This document shows, one piece after another, positions 60,230 to 64,000 of a stretch of DNA of 64,000 bases. Numbering within the stretch: the first letter of the stretch is position 1; each line of letters begins with the position of its first letter. Source of the DNA: Pseudonocardia parietis (GTDB lineage Bacteria; Actinomycetota; Actinomycetes; Mycobacteriales; Pseudonocardiaceae); contig NZ_JAGINU010000001.1 of the NCBI RefSeq assembly GCF_017876315.1, positions 3,720,001-3,784,000 on the forward strand, read 5' to 3'. The position numbers were made by a program, and so were the translations under genes. The notes under the pieces were generated by a model. It made no database searches. It saw only the letters and a list, made by a program, of their open reading frames with translations, and had not been told where the DNA came from.

Positions 60230-60244
60230 GACCGAGGAGGCTGC

Positions 60245-61081
60245 ATGAGCGACGGCGCCGGGACGAGCGGGAGCGGCGGGGCCGAGATCGCGGTGGCGGT
60301 GGACGGCTCGCCGGGAGCGGCGCAGGCCGCCGAATGGGCCACCGGTCTCGCCGAGGTGTGGTGTGGGCGGGTCCGCCTGCTGCACGTCACCGCGGCCACG
60401 ACGGCGCCGGGTGAGCTGGAGGAGCTGGCGGGGCGCACCGGTGCCGGGTTGCAGCTGCTCCCCGCTCCGCCGGGTGCGGGCACCGACGTGATCGCCGACG
60501 CCGTGCTCGCGGCCACCGGGTCCGTCCGGATGCTCGTGGCCGGCAGCCACGGCGCCGGTGCCACCGGCGCGATGCTCGCCGGCCGGTTCGCCGACCGGGT
60601 GGCCTGCCACGCCCGGGCCCCGGTCGCGATCGTCCGTGACGCCGGGCCGGGCGCCGAGGGCGTGGTGGCCGGGGTCGGTGGCGGCCCGGGCGACCGGGAC
60701 GCCGCGATCGTCGCCGAGGCGGCCGCGCTGGCGGCCGCATGGGCGGCGCCGCTGACCCTCGTGCACGCGTGGTCCGACGTCGTCGCCAGGCCGGGCACCC
60801 GGCTGCACCGGGTCGACGACGACCGGTCGGCCCTCGCCGGGCAGGCGCACGCCGCGCTGGAGTCGGCGGCCGCGACCGCCCGTGACTTCGTGCCGGACGT
60901 GCACACCCGGGTCGTGGAGGGCACCGCGCTGCGCGCCCTGCTCGACGCCGCCGCGGCCGCCCGCGCCGTCGTCGTCGGTCCGTACGGGGCACGCCAGCCG
61001 GTCGGGATGCAGCTGGGGTCGACGAGCAGGTCGCTGGTCGCGTTCGCCCCGTGCCCGGTGCTGGTCGTCCCCGGCGGCTGA
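60245..61081 (+). CDS. Universal stress protein, two Usp domains
   Basis: 278 residues. Domain 1 (about 13-130) starts IAVAVDGSPGAAQAAEWA; domain 2 (about 135-278) ends with VVVGPYGARQPVGMQLGSTSRSLVAFAPCPVLVV, where G-x2-G...GS forms the ATP-binding loop. Tandem Usp proteins of this type are common in actinomycetes and regulate or protect under stress and dormancy. The ATG at 60245 follows GAGGAGG; a stress-type promoter motif is just upstream. Confidence 0.9.
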   Translation: MSDGAGTSGSGGAEIAVAVDGSPGAAQAAEWATGLAEVWCGRVRLLHVTAATTAPGELEELAGRTGAGLQLLPAPPGAGTDVIADAVLAATGSVRMLVAGSHGAGATGAMLAGRFADRVACHARAPVAIVRDAGPGAEGVVAGVGGGPGDRDAAIVAEAAALAAAWAAPLTLVHAWSDVVARPGTRLHRVDDDRSALAGQAHAALESAAATARDFVPDVHTRVVEGTALRALLDAAAAARAVVVGPYGARQPVGMQLGSTSRSLVAFAPCPVLVVPGG

Positions 61082-61115
61082 GCGATCACCGCCGTGGCGA
61101 TCACTGCAGCAGCGA

Positions 61116-61250
61116 TCACTGCAGCGACGGCGACCTCGTGTCGTACACCCGCCGCGTCCGTACCCGTCGCGGCCGGCCGCGCAGCACCTCGCGCAGCGTC
61201 GCGGTGGAGCCGACGACGACGGTGGCGGCGAGCAGGATCTGACCCCACAT
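61116..61250 (-). CDS. 44-residue small membrane-associated protein
   Basis: 44 codons, too short for most gene callers. N-terminus MWGQILLAATVVVGSTATL is a hydrophobic helix; the rest is strongly basic (REVLRGRPRRVRTRRVYDTR), a typical inside-positive tail. GGAGGT stands at ideal distance before the ATG at 61250, which is the best evidence that it is translated. No family known to me. It is convergent with the universal stress protein gene; short GCGATCACTGCAGC repeats lie at its end. Confidence 0.6.
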   Translation of the reverse strand: MWGQILLAATVVVGSTATLREVLRGRPRRVRTRRVYDTRSPSLQ

Positions 61251-61513
61251 GGCGGTACCTCCAGGACGTGTGACGGGTGGTGCGTGGGCGCGACCACCTG
61301 GTGCCCTATCGAGGATCCGCCGGGGACGGTGCCGCGGACAGGGGCAGGAAGGACAGTGGACGTCGAATTACTGCCAACGGCCCGACGGTCGTGCGACCGC
61401 CCGGGAAACACCCGGTCGGAGGGCAGCGGCCCGCGCAGGCGGCGTCTCCCGGCAGGCAGGCCCGGGCGCCGATAGTGTTCCGCCGCAGAACGGATCCCGA
61501 CGAGAGGTGGAGC

Positions 61514-62899
61514 ATGGAGTCGCGGTCGCAGCCGGCGGTCCGGGGGAGCGAGGAGGTCGCGCCCCGCCGGGATCCGGCCGGTGGGTCGATGCTGAGTCCG
61601 GCGCCCGCGCCCTCGGTCGCCAGCCGGGGCACGGTGATCGGCAACGGGCTGACCTGGGTGGCCGCGTGGAGCCTGCGGATCGCGCTCATCGCCGTCGGCC
61701 TGGTGATCATCGGTTACGTCATCGGGACGTTCTGGGTGGTGCTGTGGCCGGTGGTGCTCGCCATCCTGCTCACCACGGTGCTGCGCCCGCCCGCCGCGTG
61801 GCTGATCCGGCGCCGGTTCCCGCCGGCACTCGCCGCGGTCGTCGTGCTGCTGGTCGGCCTCGGCGCGGTCACCGGGCTGTTCGTGTCGATCGCGCCGTCG
61901 GTCAGCGGGCAGGTCCAGCAAATCTCGTCCGGCGTCGTGGCCGGGCTCGCCCAGATCCAGCAGTGGGCGTTCGGGCCGCCGCTGAACCTCGGTGAGGGGC
62001 AGATCGGCACCATCATCGACCAGGTGACCCGCCAGCTGCAGCAGCAGGCGGCGTCGATCGCGACCGGGGTGCTGACGGGTGTCTCGACGCTCGCGTCCGG
62101 CCTGATCGCGGTCGTCCTCGCGCTGGTCCTGACGTTCTTCTTCGTCAAGGACGGTCCGCGGTTCCTGCCGTGGCTCACCTCGATGACCGGCCGCACCGCG
62201 GGCGGGCACCTGGCCGAGGTGCTGTCCCGGATGTGGGCGGCACTCGGCGGGTTCATCCGGGTGCAGGCGCTGGTCAGCCTGATCGACGCGGTGTTCATCG
62301 GGATCGGGCTGGTGCTGCTGAGCGTCCCGCTGGCCCTGCCGCTGGCGATCCTGACGTTCGTCGGCGGGTTCATCCCGATCGTCGGCGCCTTCATCGCCGG
62401 GGTCCTGGCGGTGCTGATCGCCCTGGTCACCCAGGGGTTCGGTACCGCGGTGGCGGTCGCGATCCTGGTCGTGGCGGTACAGCAGGTCGAGGGCAACGTG
62501 CTGCAGCCCTTCCTGCAGGGCCACAGCCTGAAGCTGCACGCGGCCGTCGTGCTGCTCGCCGTCACCGCGGGCGGGTCGCTCGCCGGCATCGCGGGTGCGT
62601 TCCTGGCCGTGCCGGTCGCCGCCGTCCTCGCGGTGATGCTGCGCTACCTCGGCGAGCAGATCGACAAGCGGGACCAGCGCTTCGCGGAGCAGACCGGACA
62701 GAGCGAGCAGACCGGGCAGAGCGGGGAGGACGGCGGTGCGCCCGCGGCCGACCCCGGCCCCGGCCCCGACCCCGACGATGGGCGGCAGGCGGTCGGGGCG
62801 GCGGAGCCCGCGCACCTGGAGGCCGGTGCGACCGACGGCGACCCGGCGCCGGTACATGCCGATCCCGCGCCCGATCCGGAGCGGCCGGCGGGCGGCTGA
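61514..62899 (+). CDS. AI-2E family transporter
   Basis: 461 residues. Eight-helix permease of the YdiK/TqsA/PerM family: N-terminal helices about 55-120, a periplasmic-type loop 125-195, then the core with [14 protein letters not shown] and [27 protein letters not shown], and the [32 protein letters not shown] signature. The acidic Pro-rich tail of 75 residues is extra. Members export small molecules or exchange ions; the quorum-signal role is not general. The ATG at 61514 follows GAGGTGGAG. Confidence 0.92.
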   Translation: MESRSQPAVRGSEEVAPRRDPAGGSMLSPAPAPSVASRGTVIGNGLTWVAAWSLRIALIAVGLVIIGYVIGTFWVVLWPVVLAILLTTVLRPPAAWLIRRRFPPALAAVVVLLVGLGAVTGLFVSIAPSVSGQVQQISSGVVAGLAQIQQWAFGPPLNLGEGQIGTIIDQVTRQLQQQAASIATGVLTGVSTLASGLIAVVLALVLTFFFVKDGPRFLPWLTSMTGRTAGGHLAEVLSRMWAALGGFIRVQALVSLIDAVFIGIGLVLLSVPLALPLAILTFVGGFIPIVGAFIAGVLAVLIALVTQGFGTAVAVAILVVAVQQVEGNVLQPFLQGHSLKLHAAVVLLAVTAGGSLAGIAGAFLAVPVAAVLAVMLRYLGEQIDKRDQRFAEQTGQSEQTGQSGEDGGAPAADPGPGPDPDDGRQAVGAAEPAHLEAGATDGDPAPVHADPAPDPERPAGG

Positions 62900-63153
62900 C
62901 CGAGGCCGGCCGGCGTCCGGTGCCGGTGGACCGGCCCGCCCCGGCGCCGGGTCGGGGGCGGTGGCCAGGCGAGGACGGGCCGGTCCGGGCGGCCCGCTCC
63001 TTCACAGAACTGACCGCCGGCGTCATGCTCCGTCGGCGGCACCGGGATGCTCCAGGGGCGAAGGTCCCGCACGCGCATCCGGTTGCGCACGACGGAACAA
63101 CAGGGCGGCGACCACCGTTGTACCCACCGAACTCGACTCAGGGAGGTTCTCCG

Positions 63154-63666
63154 ATGACCGAGACCGCCATTCTGGCCGGCGGCTGCTTCTGGGGTGTGCA
63201 GGAACTGCTGCGCAAGCGTCCGGGCGTCGTCAGCACCCGGGCCGGCTACTCCGGTGACCCGCGCACGCCGAACGCGACGTACCGCGCCCACGGCGACCAC
63301 GCCGAGGCCGTCGAGATCGTGTTCGACCCGCAGCAGATCTCCTACCGGGAGATCCTGGAGTTCTTCTTCCAGATCCACGACCCGACGACGAAGGACCGCC
63401 AGGGCAACGACATCGGCCGCGGCTACCGCTCGGCGATCTTCCACACGAGCGACGAGCAGCGACAGGTCGCCCTGGACACCATCGCCGACGTCGACGCCTC
63501 CGGGCTCTGGCCGGGCCGGGCGTCCACCGACGTCGAACCGGCCGGTGACTTCTGGGAGGCCGAGCCCGAGCACCAGGACTACCTGCAGAAGTACCCCTAC
63601 GGCTACAACTGCCACTTCCCGCGGCCGCACTGGGTGCTGCCGCGGCGCGCCGCCAGCACCGGGTGA
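63154..63666 (+). CDS. msrA: Peptide methionine-S-sulfoxide reductase
   Basis: 170 residues, full MsrA domain. Reduces the S-epimer of oxidised methionine in proteins. Active-site GGCFWG (Cys11), substrate-cage residues in RAGYSGD and THPTYxxH-equivalent [19 protein letters not shown], and YQKYPxGY-like [11 protein letters not shown]-terminal Cys for recycling (NCHF) is present. GGGAGG lies at ideal spacing before the ATG at 63154. Fits the stress theme of the region. Confidence 0.95.
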   Translation: MTETAILAGGCFWGVQELLRKRPGVVSTRAGYSGDPRTPNATYRAHGDHAEAVEIVFDPQQISYREILEFFFQIHDPTTKDRQGNDIGRGYRSAIFHTSDEQRQVALDTIADVDASGLWPGRASTDVEPAGDFWEAEPEHQDYLQKYPYGYNCHFPRPHWVLPRRAASTG

Positions 63667-63684
63667 GCGCGAGGCGGACCGGGG

Positions 63685-63824
63685 TCAGCGCGGGTCGTCG
63701 AGCACGGCCCGCAGCTCCGCCGCCTCCTCGCCGGTGAGGTCGTCGGCGTAGAACGCGTGGATGCCCTCCTGCACGAGACGGGCCGCCCGCGGCCCGTCTC
63801 CGGCGGCGACGGCGTCGTCAGCGA
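63685..63824 (-). pseudogene. Truncated gene cut off by the IS1380-type element
   Basis: Only the last about 46 codons remain (ending RAARLVQEGIHAFYADDLTGEEAAELRAVLDDPR). The composition and codon use are typical of real genes here. Reading back, the frame runs into the insertion-element terminus (TAG at 63831-63833 within it) with no start codon, so the gene was interrupted. The family is not recognisable from this tail. Confidence 0.55.
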
Positions 63825-64000
63825 GGCACTATCCAGGTGCAGGCTACATCCACGCGTCCGAAGATCATTGTGTCCGCCGACGGGGACGGGGTGGTGTCGC
63901 ACGTCGGGTCACGGCTGCTGGCCGATCCGGGCCGGATCCCGGTCGATGTGGCGTCGGCGCTCGCTGACGGCGCCACCACGATCTGCGAGATCGCCGTCCT
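63825..64000 (+). mobile_element. IS1380-type insertion element, left end
   Basis: It begins near 63825 with terminal-repeat-like sequence CACTATCCAGGTGCAGG and continues off the window. The exact boundary is uncertain by a few bases because the other end is not visible. Confidence 0.6.
63837..64000 (+). CDS. IS1380-family transposase, N-terminal part
   Basis: 54 codons visible before the window ends. KIIVSADGDGVVSHVGSRLLAD is the family N-terminus. After it PGRIPVDVASALADGATTICEIAVL follows directly, whereas IS1380 transposases I remember have about 25-30 residues between these blocks. An in-frame internal deletion is therefore likely and the element may be inactive. The GTG at 63837 is inside the terminal-repeat region, as usual for short-leader IS elements. 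Confidence 0.65.
   Translation, partial: MQATSTRPKIIVSADGDGVVSHVGSRLLADPGRIPVDVASALADGATTICEIAV

Noticed and set aside
63603..63902. 99-codon minus-strand frame across the IS boundary
   Set aside because: It runs through both the msrA end and the insertion element in a non-coding frame; the true remnant uses another frame.

Overview
The window is very GC-rich with strong third-position GC, frequent GTG/TTG starts and dense ATGA/GTGA gene overlaps. It holds ANTAR-domain regulators, a PASTA-domain protein, CsbD and hemerythrin stress proteins and a SigB/SigF-type sigma factor. This points to a high-GC actinomycete, most probably of the Pseudonocardiaceae (Pseudonocardia-like); that placement is inference from protein style, not a database result.

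Layout. 0-8 kb: end of a LysR gene, polyphosphate kinase 2, a three-subunit molybdenum hydroxylase operon of PaoABC type, and a bifunctional-nuclease (BFN) gene coupled to a metallo-beta-lactamase (MBL) fold gene. 8-13 kb: regulatory and stress genes (GAF-ANTAR, hemerythrin), an APH-fold kinase, a HAD hydrolase and a membrane protein. 13-21 kb: secreted protein, BCCT transporter, membrane glycosyltransferase, UDP-sulfoquinovose synthase, CsbD, and an FAD/Rieske oxidoreductase split by a frameshift. 21-25.5 kb: a signalling island of three STAS and two GAF-ANTAR proteins. 25.5-30 kb: a PIG-L/methyltransferase fusion, a phytoene-desaturase-like oxidoreductase and a second BFN/MBL pair in reversed order. 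30-42.6 kb: a large surface-glycan locus with GmhA, HldE, two GT9 heptosyltransferase-like enzymes, SDR, NodU-type carbamoyltransferase, UDP-glucuronate-decarboxylase-like epimerase, two GT2, a GT4, an FMN reductase and a zinc alcohol dehydrogenase. 42.6-44.7 kb: 18-bp tandem repeats, a perfect 32-bp hairpin, the SigB/SigF-type sigma factor and Pcm. 44.8-50 kb: a formate dehydrogenase whose catalytic subunit is a selenoprotein (in-frame TGA followed by a SECIS hairpin), with its iron-sulfur and NrfD membrane subunits. 50-58.5 kb: LysR/CitE/acyl-CoA dehydrogenase/MaoC catabolic cluster, MFS transporter, 19-bp tandem repeats, and a LysR gene divergent from a Rieske oxygenase. 58.5-64 kb: membrane protein with a possible DNA-binding tail, DUF5995, universal stress protein, a 44-residue small protein, AI-2E exporter, MsrA, and an IS1380-type element cutting off another gene at the right edge.

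How it fits together. Many genes carry a GTTT-N15-GGGWA promoter motif of the SigB/SigF class. In about nine of them the -10 element lies only 8-10 nt from the start codon, mostly with no Shine-Dalgarno sequence, which implies (near-)leaderless mRNAs. The motif precedes stress genes (hemerythrin, CsbD, universal stress protein), the selenoprotein formate dehydrogenase and the glycan operon, and the matching sigma factor lies inside the window. A stress regulon covering envelope glycan, redox and formate metabolism is therefore a reasonable hypothesis. No tRNA, rRNA or CRISPR array was seen.
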